From NCBI RefSeq assembly GCF_011420305.2, contig NZ_CP061769.1, positions 1,847,001 to 1,911,000 on the forward strand: DNA of 64,000 nt, given 5' to 3'. A program made the translations under genes and the position numbers. Below are positions 7,973 through 19,281 of the stretch, one piece after another; the first letter of the stretch is position 1, and each line of letters begins with the position of its first letter. Origin of the DNA: Nocardioides ochotonae. Lineage in GTDB: Bacteria > Actinomycetota > Actinomycetes > Propionibacteriales > Nocardioidaceae. Under the pieces are notes generated by a model. The model was not told where the DNA came from, did no database searches, and saw nothing but the letters and a program-made list of their open reading frames with translations.

Positions 7973-8081
7973 AACTTCCTTGACCCGGCAAGGCCGCGTC
8001 AGGAACCGGGTGAACCTTACCCCACCCCGCGCCGTACGCCGGAATCGGGTCGGGGCGGTGAACGGCGGCCGTGCCAAGAGT

Positions 8082-8110
8082 GCGTCAACGCGTGTCAAGA
8101 CCGCGTCAAG
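8082..8110 (+). promoter_or_regulatory. Phased direct repeats, candidate KdpE binding site
   Basis: GCGTCAAC, GTGTCAAG and GCGTCAAG start at 8082, 8092 and 8103, i.e. 10 and 11 bp apart on the same face of the helix, about 40 bp upstream of kdpF. OmpR/PhoB-family regulators such as KdpE bind direct repeats with this spacing. The assignment is inferred from position and spacing, not from a known site. Confidence 0.5.
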
Positions 8111-8150
8111 ATCGGCGTCCGACACCTCGCGGAGGTCTTGGCTGGGACTC

Positions 8151-8240
8151 ATGAGTATTGAGAACGGCCTCCTGATCCTCGCGGTCGTCGCTGTGGCGGC
8201 GTACCTGCTCGCGGCCCTGATCTTCCCGGAGCGCTTCTGA
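8151..8240 (+). CDS. kdpF: KdpF, small subunit of the potassium-transporting ATPase
   Basis: A 29-aa membrane peptide (MSIENGLLILAVVAVAAYLL...) made of one hydrophobic helix and ending IFPERF, the usual size and pattern of KdpF, which stabilises the KdpABC complex in the membrane. A GGAGG lies 15 bases before the ATG. Its TGA overlaps the kdpA start (TGATG), so it is the first gene of the kdp operon. Confidence 0.93.
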   Translation: MSIENGLLILAVVAVAAYLLAALIFPERF

Positions 8241-9894
8241 TGTCCGACACGCTCGCGGGAGCACTGCAGCTCGCGTCCCTGGTCGTGTTGCTGGCACTGG
8301 TCTATGTGCCGCTGGGTGACTACATGGCGCGCGTCTACACCGGCACGAGCCACCTGCGGGTGGAGCGGGCCCTGTACCGCCTCAGCGGGGTCGACCCCGG
8401 CGCCGAGCAGAGCCCGAAGGCCTACGCGCTGAGCGTCATCGCCTTCTCGCTGGTCAGCGTGGCGGTGCTGATGGCGATCCTGATGGGGCAGGCCCACCTC
8501 CCGATGAGCCGCGAGCTCGACGGGATGGGCTGGGCGATGGCGTTCAACACCGCGGCGTCGTTCGTGGCCAACACCAACTGGCAGTCGTACGCCGGGGAGT
8601 CGACGCTCGGCTTCGCGGCCCAGATGGGCGGCCTCGCGGTGCAGAACTTCCTCTCTGCGGCCGTCGGCATGGCGGTCGCGGTGGCGCTGATCCGCGGGTT
8701 CGTGCGGGTGCGGAGCGCGACGCTCGGCAACTTCTGGGTCGACCTGACCCGGGGCACCGTGCGGATCCTGCTCCCGCTGGCGTTCCTCGGCGCGCTGCTG
8801 CTGATGCTCGGCGGCGTGGTGCAGAGCTTCTCCGACACCACGATGAACACCCTTGCCGGCCACGGCCAGGTCCTCACCGGCGGACCGGTGGCCAGCCAGG
8901 AGGCGATCAAGGAGCTCGGCACCAACGGCGGCGGGTTCTTCAACGCCAACTCCGCGCACCCCTTCGAGAACCCGTCGGGCATCACCAACCTGCTCGAGGT
9001 CTTCTTGATGCTGCTGATCCCGATCTCGCTGACCCGCACCCTCGGCACGATGCTGGGCAACCGGCGCCAGGGCCTGGCGGTGCTGGGCGCGATGGGCGTG
9101 CTGATGGCGGTCTCGCTGGCCGTGATGACGGCCGGCGAGGCGGGCGCCCGCTCCCAGTCCGCGCAGGCGGCCGGTGCGGCGATGGAGGGCAAGGAGACCC
9201 GCCTCGGGGAGTGGGCCAGCGCCCTGTTCGGCATGGTCTCCACCGGCACCTCGACCGGCGCTGTCAACGCCGCCCACGACTCCTTCACCCCGGTCGGCGG
9301 CGGGGGAGCGCTGGTCAACATGATGCTCGGCGAGATCAGCCCCGGCGGCGTCGGCTCCGGCATCTACGGGATCCTGGTGATGGCCGTCGTCGCCGTCTTC
9401 ATCGCCGGGCTCATGGTGGGCCGCACCCCCGAGCTGCTCGGCAAGAAGATCAGCACGCGGCAGATGACCTACGTCGCGCTCTACACCCTCACCACCCCGG
9501 TGCTCGTGCTGGTCGGCACCGGCGTGGCGATCTCCCGTGACTCCACCCCCGACGCGATGGGCAACGGCGGCGGTCACGGCTTCAGCGAGGTGCTCTACGC
9601 CTACACCTCGGCCGCCAACAACAACGGCAGCGCATTCGGAGGCATCACGGTGACCTCGGACTTCTTCCAGATCACCCTCGCCCTGGCGATGCTCCTGGGC
9701 CGGTTGGTGCCGATCGTGCTCGTGCTGCTGCTCGCCGGCTCGCTGGCCGAGCAGGGCAAGGTCCCCGCCACCGCCGGGACGCTGCCCACCCACCGTCCCC
9801 TGTTCGTCACCCTCCTGGTCGGCGTGATCGTGATCCTCACCGGCCTCACCTACTTCCCCGCCCTGTCCCTGGGGCCGATCGCAGAGGCGCTCGC

Positions 9895-9898
<4 letters not shown>
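8240..9898 (+). CDS. kdpA: Potassium-transporting ATPase subunit KdpA
   Basis: A 552-aa integral membrane protein (family about 555-560) forming the potassium-selective channel of the KdpFABC pump. Selectivity-filter regions are visible: [15 protein letters not shown] near 112, [19 protein letters not shown] near 226-245, [19 protein letters not shown] near 330-350, and [11 protein letters not shown] near 455-466. These are the four pore-loop repeats that line the K+ filter. Many hydrophobic spans match the family. It overlaps kdpF by one base and kdpB by four (ATGA), so translation is coupled and the subunits are made together. Confidence 0.98.
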
Positions 9899-12027
<2,129 letters not shown>

Positions 12028-12031
12028 TCAC

Positions 12032-12646
12032 ATGCTCACTGACCTCTCCCGCCAGGCCCTGACCGGGCTGCGCGCCCTCCTCGTGCTCACCGTGCTCCTC
12101 GGCGTCGTCTATCCGCTCGCCGTGTGGGGCGCCGGGCTGGCCCTCGGCGACCGGGCCCAGGGCCAACCGGTCCGCCTCGACGGCGTGCTCGTCGGCTCGC
12201 GCCTGCTGGGCCAGCAGTTCGTGGGCGCGGAGTGGTTCCACTCCCGGCCCTCGGCCAACGACCACGACTCCCTCGCCTCGGCGCCCAGCAACCTCGGCCC
12301 CTCCAGCCCTGACCTGCTGGAGCTGATCGCGCAACGGCGTACCGAGGTGGCCGCCGTCGAGGGCGCCGACCCCGCGGACGTGCCCGCGGACGCCCTGACC
12401 GCGTCCGGCTCCGGGTTGGACCCGCACATCTCCCCGGCGTACGCCGCACTGCAGGTGCCGCGGGTCGCGCGAGCCCGCGGCCTCGAGGAGGAGCGGGTCC
12501 GCGACCTGGTCGCCGAGGCGACCGACGGGCGGGTGCTCGGCTTCCTCGGCGAGCCCGGCGTCAACGTGCTCGCCCTCAACGTGGCCCTCGAGCAGGCCGC
12601 TCCGCGGAGCGCCTCACCCGGACCCGCCGGCGGGCGGGGAGACTGA
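12032..12646 (+). CDS. kdpC: Potassium-transporting ATPase subunit KdpC
   Basis: A 204-aa protein with one N-terminal membrane helix (LRALLVLTVLLGVVYPLAVW) and a soluble domain. It contains the family landmarks GSRLLGQQF, FHSRPSAND and SGLDPHISPAYAALQVPRVA. KdpC holds KdpA and KdpB together and raises ATP affinity. The family usually has about 190 residues; the extra length is a Ser/Pro/Gly tail. It lies between kdpB (4-bp gap) and kdpD (4-bp gap). Confidence 0.97.
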   Translation: MLTDLSRQALTGLRALLVLTVLLGVVYPLAVWGAGLALGDRAQGQPVRLDGVLVGSRLLGQQFVGAEWFHSRPSANDHDSLASAPSNLGPSSPDLLELIAQRRTEVAAVEGADPADVPADALTASGSGLDPHISPAYAALQVPRVARARGLEEERVRDLVAEATDGRVLGFLGEPGVNVLALNVALEQAAPRSASPGPAGGRGD

Positions 12647-12650
12647 CCGC

Positions 12651-15161
12651 ATGGAACGCGGGACGCTGAGGGTCTACCTGGGAGCCGCGCCCGGCGTCGG
12701 CAAGACCTTCGCGATGCTCCAGGAGGGGCACCGCCGCGCGGCCCGGGGCACCGACGTGGTCGTGGGGTACGTCGAGACCCACGGGCGGGCCCGCACCGCC
12801 GAGGCGCTCGAGGGGCTGGAGGTGCTGCCCCGACGCCGGGTGGCCTACAAGGGCACGGTGCAGGAGGAGCTCGACGTCGAGGCGGTGCTGGCGCGCGGTC
12901 CCGAGGTGGTGCTGGTCGACGAGCTGGCGCACACCAACGTCCCGGGCAGCGGCTGCGAGAAGCGCTGGCAGGACGTCGAGCGGCTGCTCGACGCCGGCGT
13001 CGAGGTGGTCACCACCGTCAACATCCAGCACCTGGAGTCGCTCAACGACGTCACCGAGGCGATCACCGGGGTGCGTCAGCGCGAGACGGTGCCCGACGAG
13101 GTGGTCCGCGCCGCCGACCAGATCGAGCTGGTCGACATGAGCCCGCAGGCGCTGCGGCGCCGGATGGCGCACGGCAACGTCTACGCCCCCGACCTGGTCG
13201 ACGCTGCGTTGTCGCAGTACTTCCGCGAGGGCAACCTGACCGCGCTGCGCGAGCTCGCGCTGCTGTGGCTGGCCGACCGGGTCGAGGAGGGTCTGGAGCG
13301 CTACCGCCACGAGCACCGCATCGACTCCACGTGGCCCGCCCGCGAGCGGATCGTGGTGCCGGTCAGCGCCGGCCCGGAGTCGAGCACCCTGATGCGCCGC
13401 GCCGCCCGGATCGCCTCCCGCGGGGCGGGCGGGGAGTGGCTGGCGCTCTACGTCACCCGTCCGGACGGGTTGACCTCGGTGCTGCCCGACCAGCTGGCCG
13501 CACTGCGCGCCAAGGCCGAGGAGCTCGGTGGCACCCTGCACACGGTGGTCGGCGACGATCCGGCCGAGGCGATCCTCGACGTCGCGCGGGCGGAGAACGC
13601 CACCCAGCTGATCATCGGGGCCAGCCGCCGCGGCCGGGTCGGCACGCTGCTGCGACCCGGTGTCGGTGAGCGGGTGATCGCCGCGGCCGGGGACATCGAC
13701 ATCCACATCGTCACCCACGACTACGCCCGCTCCGGGGCCCGGTGGCGACCGCCGGAGGCGCTGAGCCGGCGCCGGCGGGTCCTGGGCCTCGTCTTCGCGG
13801 TGCTCGCGCCGGTGCTGGTCAGCCTGGTGCTGCTGAGCGTGTCCGACATGGAGGGCCTGCCGACCGAGGCGATGACGCTGATGGTGGTGGTCGTGGCGAC
13901 CGCGCTGATCGGCGGGCTGGTGCCGGCCGTGGTCGCCGCGCTGTCCAGCGGGCTGCTGCTCAACGTGCTGTTCACCCCGCCGGTGCACACCATCACCATC
14001 GCCGAGCCCGCGAACGCCGCCGCCATCGTGATCTTCGTGCTGGTCGGGATCGCGGTGGCGACGGTCGTGGACACCGCGGCGCGGCGTACGGCGCAGGCGG
14101 CGCGGGCCCGCGCCGAGGCCGACGCGCTGGTGGTGCTCTCCCACAGCCTGCTGCACGCCGGGGACGACCTCGACGGACTGCTCGCCTCGGCGTGCGAGCT
14201 GTTCAACGCCCGAGGTGCCGCGATCCTGCGCCGCGACCAGCACGACGTCGAGCAGGTCGTCGCCGCCCACGGCAGCGCGCCGGTGTCCGCGGAGGCCGCC
14301 GACGCGGCGACCGCGATCGACGAGGGGACGACGCTGGTGCTCGACGGGGCCCGGCTGCCGGCCTCGGACCGCGGGCTGCTCAACGCCTACGCGGCGTACG
14401 TCAAGGTGATGGAGGAGCGGCGCGCCGCCACCGCGGCCGAGGTCGAGCGGCTGCGGCTCGAGGAGACCGACCGCACCCGCACCGCGCTGCTCGCCGCGGT
14501 CTCGCACGACCTGCGCTCGCCGCTGGCGGCGGTCAAGGTCGCGGTGTCCAGCCTGCGCGCCCCCGACATCCGGTGGTCCGCCCAGGACGAGGCCGACCTG
14601 CTGGAGACCATCGAGGAGTCCACCGACCGGCTCGCCGCCCTGGTCGCGAACCTGCTCGACATGAGCCGGATCAACACCGGCTCGGTGCGGGTCGCGCTCA
14701 CCGAGGTCCCGCTGGGGAGCACCGTGCACCGCGCGATCGGGTCGCTGGAGGGCGGCGGGCGCATCGAGGTGGACCTCGACCCCGATCTCGTGGTGCTCGC
14801 CGACGCGGGGCTGCTGGACCGGGTGGTGGCCAACGTGTGCGAGAACGCGCTGAGATACACGCCGGCCGAGGCGCGCATCCGCATCGACGCTGCCTGCGCG
14901 GGCGGGCGGGTGGTGCTGCGGGTGGCCGACAGCGGGCCCGGCGTACCCGAGCGGGACCAGCACCGGCTGTTCGCGCCGTTCCAACGCCTCGGCGACGTCC
15001 CGCAGGGCGACGGCGTGGGCCTCGGCCTGGCCGTCGCCCGTGGCTTCACCGAGGCGATGGGTGGCACGATCAGCACCGAGGAGACGCCCGGCGGGGGACT
15101 CACCTTCGTCGTCGAGCTCCGGATCCCCGACCTCCGGATCGCCGGCAAGGAAGCGCCATGA
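12651..15161 (+). CDS. kdpD: Sensor histidine kinase KdpD
   Basis: An 836-aa osmosensitive K+-channel histidine kinase. The N-terminal KdpD domain has a Walker A, GAAPGVGKT, at 11-19, and a Walker-B-like VVLVDELAHTN. It is followed by a universal-stress-type domain (about 230-360, VPVSAGPESSTLMRRAAR). Four closely spaced membrane helices lie around 378-480, and a GAF-like region follows. The dimerisation box has phospho-acceptor His619 (SHDLRSPLAAVK), and the ATPase has N728 (NVCENALRYTP), DSGPGVP near 760 and GVGLGLAVARGF. It senses low K+ and turgor and phosphorylates KdpE. It overlaps kdpE by ATGA. Domain order and length are standard. Confidence 0.97.
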   Translation: MERGTLRVYLGAAPGVGKTFAMLQEGHRRAARGTDVVVGYVETHGRARTAEALEGLEVLPRRRVAYKGTVQEELDVEAVLARGPEVVLVDELAHTNVPGSGCEKRWQDVERLLDAGVEVVTTVNIQHLESLNDVTEAITGVRQRETVPDEVVRAADQIELVDMSPQALRRRMAHGNVYAPDLVDAALSQYFREGNLTALRELALLWLADRVEEGLERYRHEHRIDSTWPARERIVVPVSAGPESSTLMRRAARIASRGAGGEWLALYVTRPDGLTSVLPDQLAALRAKAEELGGTLHTVVGDDPAEAILDVARAENATQLIIGASRRGRVGTLLRPGVGERVIAAAGDIDIHIVTHDYARSGARWRPPEALSRRRRVLGLVFAVLAPVLVSLVLLSVSDMEGLPTEAMTLMVVVVATALIGGLVPAVVAALSSGLLLNVLFTPPVHTITIAEPANAAAIVIFVLVGIAVATVVDTAARRTAQAARARAEADALVVLSHSLLHAGDDLDGLLASACELFNARGAAILRRDQHDVEQVVAAHGSAPVSAEAADAATAIDEGTTLVLDGARLPASDRGLLNAYAAYVKVMEERRAATAAEVERLRLEETDRTRTALLAAVSHDLRSPLAAVKVAVSSLRAPDIRWSAQDEADLLETIEESTDRLAALVANLLDMSRINTGSVRVALTEVPLGSTVHRAIGSLEGGGRIEVDLDPDLVVLADAGLLDRVVANVCENALRYTPAEARIRIDAACAGGRVVLRVADSGPGVPERDQHRLFAPFQRLGDVPQGDGVGLGLAVARGFTEAMGGTISTEETPGGGLTFVVELRIPDLRIAGKEAP

Positions 15162-15838
15162 CCTTCGTGCTCGTCGTCGACGACGACCCCGCCATCTGCC
15201 GCACGCTCGCGATCAACCTGCGCGCCCGCGACTACGAGGTGGAGACCGCCGGCGACGGCCGCTCGGCACTTCAGGTGGTCGAGGAGCGGATGCCCGACGT
15301 GGTGCTGCTCGACCTCGGCCTGCCCGACCTCGACGGGATCGCGGTGCTGACCCGGCTGCGGACCTTCACCTCGGTGCCGGTGATCGTCGTGTCGGCGCGC
15401 ACCGGCTCCGACGACAAGGTGGAGGCGCTCGACCTGGGTGCCGACGACTTCATCACCAAGCCGTTCTCGATCGAGGAGCTGCTCGCCCGGGTGCGCGCGG
15501 CCACCCGCCGGGCGGGCGCGGTGGAGCCGGCGCCGTGCGTGCGGGTGGGGGACCTCGAGCTGGACCTCGGGGACTCGCGCGCCCGCCGCGGCACCGAGGA
15601 GGTGCACCTGACCCCGATCGAGTGGCGGATCGTGGAGCACCTGGTGCGCCGTCGCGGGCGGCTGGTGCGTCAGACCGAGCTGCTGCAGTCGGTGTGGGGG
15701 CCGAGCTATGAGCGCCAGACCAACTACCTGCGCGTCCACCTGGCCAGCATCCGGCGCAAGCTGGAGGCCGACCCGTCGCGACCGGTCCTGTTCGTCACCG
15801 AGCCGGGGATGGGCTACCGCTTCGCGCCACAGGGGTGA
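15158..15838 (+). CDS. kdpE: Response regulator KdpE
   Basis: A 226-aa OmpR/PhoB-family regulator. The receiver domain has the acidic pocket VVDDDPAI, phospho-acceptor Asp52 (VVLLDLGLPDLDG) and Lys101 (ITKPFS). The winged-helix effector domain (about 128-224) contains LTPIEWRIVEHLVRR and the recognition part TNYLRVHLASIRRKLE. It is activated by KdpD and turns on the kdp operon; the phased repeats at 8082-8110 are its likely target. The ATG lies inside the kdpD stop (ATGA). It ends only 3 bp from the convergent VOC gene with no hairpin between. Confidence 0.97.
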   Translation: MTFVLVVDDDPAICRTLAINLRARDYEVETAGDGRSALQVVEERMPDVVLLDLGLPDLDGIAVLTRLRTFTSVPVIVVSARTGSDDKVEALDLGADDFITKPFSIEELLARVRAATRRAGAVEPAPCVRVGDLELDLGDSRARRGTEEVHLTPIEWRIVEHLVRRRGRLVRQTELLQSVWGPSYERQTNYLRVHLASIRRKLEADPSRPVLFVTEPGMGYRFAPQG

Positions 15839-15841
15839 GGG

Positions 15842-16243
15842 TCAGGGCGCGTGCGTCTCCGGGGGTGGGGTGACCCACTGGACCAGCTGCCACACCAGCC
15901 CGTTGTCGTCGGCGAACTGGCAGTAGCGCTCGCCCCACGGCTCGGTCTCCGGCGGTGTGAGCACGCGCGCGCCGGACTCGGCGAGCCGGGCGAACTCGGC
16001 GTCCAGGTCGTCGACCACGAGGGCGAGCAGGGTGCCCTCGCCCGCGGATCCGGCGATGTGCGCGGGCTTGAACGTCGACAGCCCGGTGCGCAGGAAGATC
16101 ACGTTGAACCCCACGTCGGGGTGCTCGAGGGAGACGAACCCGTCCGCCGACATCGCCTCGGTGAACCCGAGGGCCGCGGCGAACCGGGCCGAGGCGGCGG
16201 GGTCGGGGACGTTCAACGACACGGCGGCTGAGGTGACAGGCAT
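15842..16243 (-). CDS. VOC-superfamily (glyoxalase/bleomycin-resistance-like) protein
   Basis: A 133-aa protein of the vicinal-oxygen-chelate fold with two beta-alpha-beta-beta-beta halves. The first half begins SAAVSLNVPDPAASARFAAAL and includes FVSLEHPDVGFNVIFL. The second has LALVVDDLDAEFARLAESGARV and ends PWGERYCQFADDNGLVWQLVQWV, a very typical VOC finish. Metal-binding residues cannot be set without an alignment, so enzyme or binding role is open. It stands alone, convergent with kdpE. Confidence 0.85.
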   Translation of the reverse strand: MPVTSAAVSLNVPDPAASARFAAALGFTEAMSADGFVSLEHPDVGFNVIFLRTGLSTFKPAHIAGSAGEGTLLALVVDDLDAEFARLAESGARVLTPPETEPWGERYCQFADDNGLVWQLVQWVTPPPETHAP

Positions 16244-16312
16244 GGCAGACCCTTCGACGGTGCGGCGGTGGCCGGTCCAACCTAGGCGCGGCGGGCCGGG
16301 GCGCGACAGCGC

Positions 16313-16618
16313 TCAGGGCGTCGCGTCGGGCAGCAGCTTCGGCAGGCTGAAGACGCTCGGGGCCGCGCAGCCGGGGCAGGCCCACTCCAGGACCCAGGCG
16401 CGGGCGTCCTCCGTGACGCGCAGCGGGTACGGCGTACGGTCCGCGCCGTGGCGCAGGGTCTGCCCCGCGGCGTCGACCCGGACCGGGGCCTGGCAGGCGC
16501 CGCAGGTGACCAGCGCGGTCAGCAGCCCGACCGTCGCGGCGGCCGCGCGGACCCGGTTCACCACCGGCGCCGGCGCAGGTCTGGGCCGCGCACGTCGTAG
16601 CCATCCCGAGAGGGTCAT
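16313..16618 (-). CDS. Small cysteine-rich protein of unknown function
   Basis: A 101-aa protein starting MTLSGWLRRARPRPAP, preceded by AAAGG. The middle is hydrophobic (VNRVRAAAATVGLLTALV) and is followed at once by a CGAC motif. A second CPGC motif lies near residue 83. The two CxxC pairs could bind zinc as a small ribbon, or the protein could be membrane-tethered with an outward Cys pair. No family is recognised. It lies between the VOC gene and the MarR regulator on the same strand. Confidence 0.55.
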   Translation of the reverse strand: MTLSGWLRRARPRPAPAPVVNRVRAAAATVGLLTALVTCGACQAPVRVDAAGQTLRHGADRTPYPLRVTEDARAWVLEWACPGCAAPSVFSLPKLLPDATP

Positions 16619-16885
16619 GCGCGGGCCTTTCGCGGTGTCGGGGTGGCCGCCACCCCGAGGGTGACGTCGGACGGACCGGCGCCGGGGAGCGACCGCGGAG
16701 GCAGCGCCCGTCGGGCCAGACTGGGTGCAGGATGGCGGATCCCCGGCGGCGGGTGCGTGTTGTTTCGCGGGTCGCCGGGAGTGCAAACGGGTGGTCGGAC
16801 GTGGTGTCGTTTGGTCCCCAACGGCATGTTCTCGGGGCCCCGGAGTGTCGTCTGTGACCGATCGTGGGTGGAACCGGGCGGCGCG

Positions 16886-17338
16886 TCAGTGCGAGACGCT
16901 GCCCGCGATCCGGGCGAGCGCCGGGGTGGCGGCGACGCCCTCGGCGAGCACGTCGGCGGGCACCTGCTCGAGCAGGGCCGTCCAGTAGGCGTGGATCCGG
17001 GCGACGCTCTGCTCGGCCAGCTCGGTCGGGACCAGCGCGACCGAGCGCGCGTTGCCGGTGACCTGCTCGCGGAGGACCAGTCCGCCGGCGACGAGGCTGC
17101 GGATCGCCGTACTGACGTTGCTGCGCTGCAGGCCGGTGGCCTCGGCGATCTGGCTCGGGGTCGAGCGCGGCCGGCGGTGGATCTCGCGGATCACCGCGAC
17201 CTCGGTACCGGTGAGGGGGACGACGTCGCGCAGGTCGGCGTGGCGGGTGTCGAGCTGGTGGGCGAGGTCGAGGACGACGTCGGCCAGCGCGACCAGCTGG
17301 GCGGTGCTGGGCGGGGGCGTCGGGGTCGTCGGGGGCAC
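16886..17338 (-). CDS. MarR-family transcriptional regulator
   Basis: A 150-aa winged-helix protein. A dimerisation helix (QLVALADVVLDLAHQLD) is followed by LTGTEVAVIREIHRRP. The DNA-binding helices are TPSQIAEATGLQRSNVSTAIRSL, and the wing is GLVLREQVTGNARSVAL. It is divergent from the DHA2-type MFS gene, with a perfect palindrome at 17359-17378 between them. The simplest reading is a repressor of itself and the pump that is released by the pump substrate. The ligand is unknown. Start codon support is modest. Confidence 0.9.
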   Translation of the reverse strand: MPPTTPTPPPSTAQLVALADVVLDLAHQLDTRHADLRDVVPLTGTEVAVIREIHRRPRSTPSQIAEATGLQRSNVSTAIRSLVAGGLVLREQVTGNARSVALVPTELAEQSVARIHAYWTALLEQVPADVLAEGVAATPALARIAGSVSH

Positions 17339-17358
17339 GGTCCCAGCCTACTGACATG

Positions 17359-17378
17359 TTATGGTTCTACAACCATAA
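17359..17378. promoter_or_regulatory. Perfect palindrome, likely MarR operator
   Basis: TTATGGTT-CTAC-AACCATAA is an exact 8-bp inverted repeat with a 4-bp centre. It is AT-rich in a very GC-rich region and lies between the divergent MarR and MFS genes, 20-40 bp from each start. Size and placement match a MarR dimer site covering both promoters. Confidence 0.8.
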
Positions 17379-17400
17379 TCAACGCCGAAAGTAGGATCGC

Positions 17401-18942
17401 GTGGCTGTCGCCGCACCCAGAACCGTTGCCGAGACCGACGCTCCGCCGTCCGGCGGCAGGCCCGGCCTGACCCTGATCGCCGTGTGCTTCGGCCTCTTCA
17501 TGGTCGGCCTCGACTCGACGGTGGTCCACATCGCCAATCCGGCCATCCAGGCCGACCTCGGCGCCTCCTTCGGCGAGCTGCAGTGGATCATCAACTCCTA
17601 TCTGCTGGCCCTTGCCGTCTTCCTGATCCCCGCTGGCAAGCTGGGCGACCGCTTCGGGCGCAAGCGCCTCTACCTCAGCGGTGTCGCGATCTTCGCGGTC
17701 GCCAGCGTCGCGATCGGCCTGGCTGGCAGCGTCGAGGGCGTGCTGGTCTTCCGGGCGCTGCAGGGCATCAGCGCCGCGATGCTGATGCCGCAGACCATCG
17801 CGCTGCTGCGCGCCACCTTCCCCCGTGAGAAGTTCGGCATGGCGGTCGGCGTCTGGGGCGGTGTCTCGTCGGTCGCGATCGCCGGTGGTCCGCTGGTCAG
17901 CGGGCTGCTGGTCGACAGCGTCGGCTGGGAGTGGGTCTTCCACATCAACGCCCCGATCGCCCTCATCGGCATCGTCGTCGGTGCGCTCGTCATCAAGGAG
18001 ACGCCCAAGGTCGTCGAGGGCCGCCTCGACCTGGTCGGCGTCGTGCTCCTCGCGCTGGTGCTGCTCGGCGTCGTGTTCGCCGTCGTCCAGGCCCAGGTCT
18101 GGGGCTGGGGCAGCGCCGCCACGATCGGCATCTTCGCGGCCTCGGCCGTCCTGTTCGCCCTCTTCGTGCGGGTGGAGTCGCGCGTCGAGTTCCCGCTGCT
18201 CCCGCTGGGCATGTTCCGCTCCGCGGGTCTGAGCGTCGGCGGGGTGGTCTTCGTCGCCAACTTCTTCGCGATGCTCGGGGTCACCTTCCTGATCACCCTG
18301 TTCCTGCTCAACACGCTGGGCAACTCCACCACCCGTGCCGGCGTGCTGATGCTCCCGCTGAGTGCGATCGCGATCCCCGCCGCCCCGATCGGCGCGATGC
18401 TCACCGCCAAGGTGGGCGCGCGTCGGGTGGCCGCCCTCGGGCTGGTGTTGATGGCGATCGGGCTCGCGCTGCTCACCCAGGTCGACGCCGGTACGTCGTA
18501 CTGGCGGATGGCGGTGCCGTTCGTCGTCATCGGTCTCGGCTCCGGCTTCGCGATCCCCTCGGGTGCGGACCTCATCGTGGGTGGCGCGCCGGTGCACCTC
18601 GCCGGTGTGGCCAGCGGCTTCCAGACCACCTGCATCCAGGTGGGCGGCGCGATCGGCACCGCCGTGCTGTCGGCGATCATCGCGGCCAAGGTCGCCCCGG
18701 CGGTGCTCGGCGCCGGGCTGCCCGAGAGCGCCCAGGAGGCGGCCGCCGCGGGCGTCGTCTTCGAGGGACTGCCCGCAGTCAGCGACGCGTTCGTCGGCGG
18801 TCTGCACGTGGGTCTTGTGGTCGCCGCCGTCCTCTGCGCCGCGGTCGCGGCACTGGTGATGGTCGCGGTGTGCGAGCCTGCGCGACACGACGTCGCCACC
18901 GTGCTCGAGGAGACCGTCGAGGGGTCCGCCGGCGACCTCTGA
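17401..18942 (+). CDS. DHA2-type (14-helix) MFS drug transporter
   Basis: A 513-aa major-facilitator protein with a GTG start. The motif LDSTVVHIANPAIQ in the first helix is the D1 signature of the 14-helix drug:H+ antiporter group. The loop GKLGDRFGRKRLYL is motif A (GxLaDrxGrkxxl). The fifth helix has the antiporter motif (SVAIAGGPLVSGLL), followed by GWEWVFHINAPIALIG. Further paired hydrophobic helices run to the end. It exports hydrophobic compounds using the proton gradient; the substrate is unknown. The divergent MarR gene and the shared palindrome indicate ligand-induced control. Confidence 0.92.
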   Translation: MAVAAPRTVAETDAPPSGGRPGLTLIAVCFGLFMVGLDSTVVHIANPAIQADLGASFGELQWIINSYLLALAVFLIPAGKLGDRFGRKRLYLSGVAIFAVASVAIGLAGSVEGVLVFRALQGISAAMLMPQTIALLRATFPREKFGMAVGVWGGVSSVAIAGGPLVSGLLVDSVGWEWVFHINAPIALIGIVVGALVIKETPKVVEGRLDLVGVVLLALVLLGVVFAVVQAQVWGWGSAATIGIFAASAVLFALFVRVESRVEFPLLPLGMFRSAGLSVGGVVFVANFFAMLGVTFLITLFLLNTLGNSTTRAGVLMLPLSAIAIPAAPIGAMLTAKVGARRVAALGLVLMAIGLALLTQVDAGTSYWRMAVPFVVIGLGSGFAIPSGADLIVGGAPVHLAGVASGFQTTCIQVGGAIGTAVLSAIIAAKVAPAVLGAGLPESAQEAAAAGVVFEGLPAVSDAFVGGLHVGLVVAAVLCAAVAALVMVAVCEPARHDVATVLEETVEGSAGDL

Positions 18943-18979
18943 GGCCGGCTGTGCGCGGCTCGTCCAGTGGGTCCCGTCC

Positions 18980-19138
18980 GTGGGCGTTCCGCGCATCTGC
19001 GCCGTCGCGGCCTGGGTCCGCTGGGCACTCGCCGAGCGGGCGATGCGGCGCCGTGAGCCGCGGCCGTCGTTCGGCCTCGCCGTACTGGTGACGGTCCTGC
19101 TCGTCGCGGCCGCGATGGTGCTCGTCCTCGCGCGGTGA
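18980..19138 (+). CDS. Possible small membrane protein
   Basis: A GTG-initiated frame of 52 codons with a basic middle (ERAMRRREPRP) followed by a hydrophobic helix (FGLAVLVTVLLVAAAMVLVL) and the end AR. It would be a single-span protein with a cytosolic N-terminus. No ribosome site is convincing. It is the only plausible coding content in the 310-bp gap between the MFS gene and the iron box; the rest of that gap shows nothing recognisable. Confidence 0.25.
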   Translation: MGVPRICAVAAWVRWALAERAMRRREPRPSFGLAVLVTVLLVAAAMVLVLAR

Positions 19139-19252
19139 GCGACGACCATGCCCCGGCCGGCGACCCCGGTGCCGCCAACGAGCGCACCGGGGTTGCCTGG
19201 CATCGCTCCGCCCTCGTGCTGATCGCCGACTCGGCGAGACCTGGGAGGACCT

Positions 19253-19271
19253 TTAGGTAAGGCTGGCCTTA
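19253..19271 (+). promoter_or_regulatory. Iron box (IdeR/DtxR-type operator) of the dhb operon
   Basis: TTAGGTAAGGCTGGCCTTA fits the 19-bp palindromic IdeR consensus TTAGGTTAGGCTAACCTAA at 14-15 positions. It ends only 10 bp before the dhbA ATG, with AGTATCATCC between. The promoter therefore overlaps the operator, and the transcript probably starts at or next to the ATG. Iron-loaded repressor would shut the siderophore operon. Confidence 0.85.
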
Positions 19272-19281
19272 GTATCATCCT

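Noticed and set aside
17359-19278. Long open frame on the minus strand opposite the MFS gene
   Set aside because: Arg/Asp/His-rich composition without domains, fully opposite a clear transporter. It is a GC-driven shadow.
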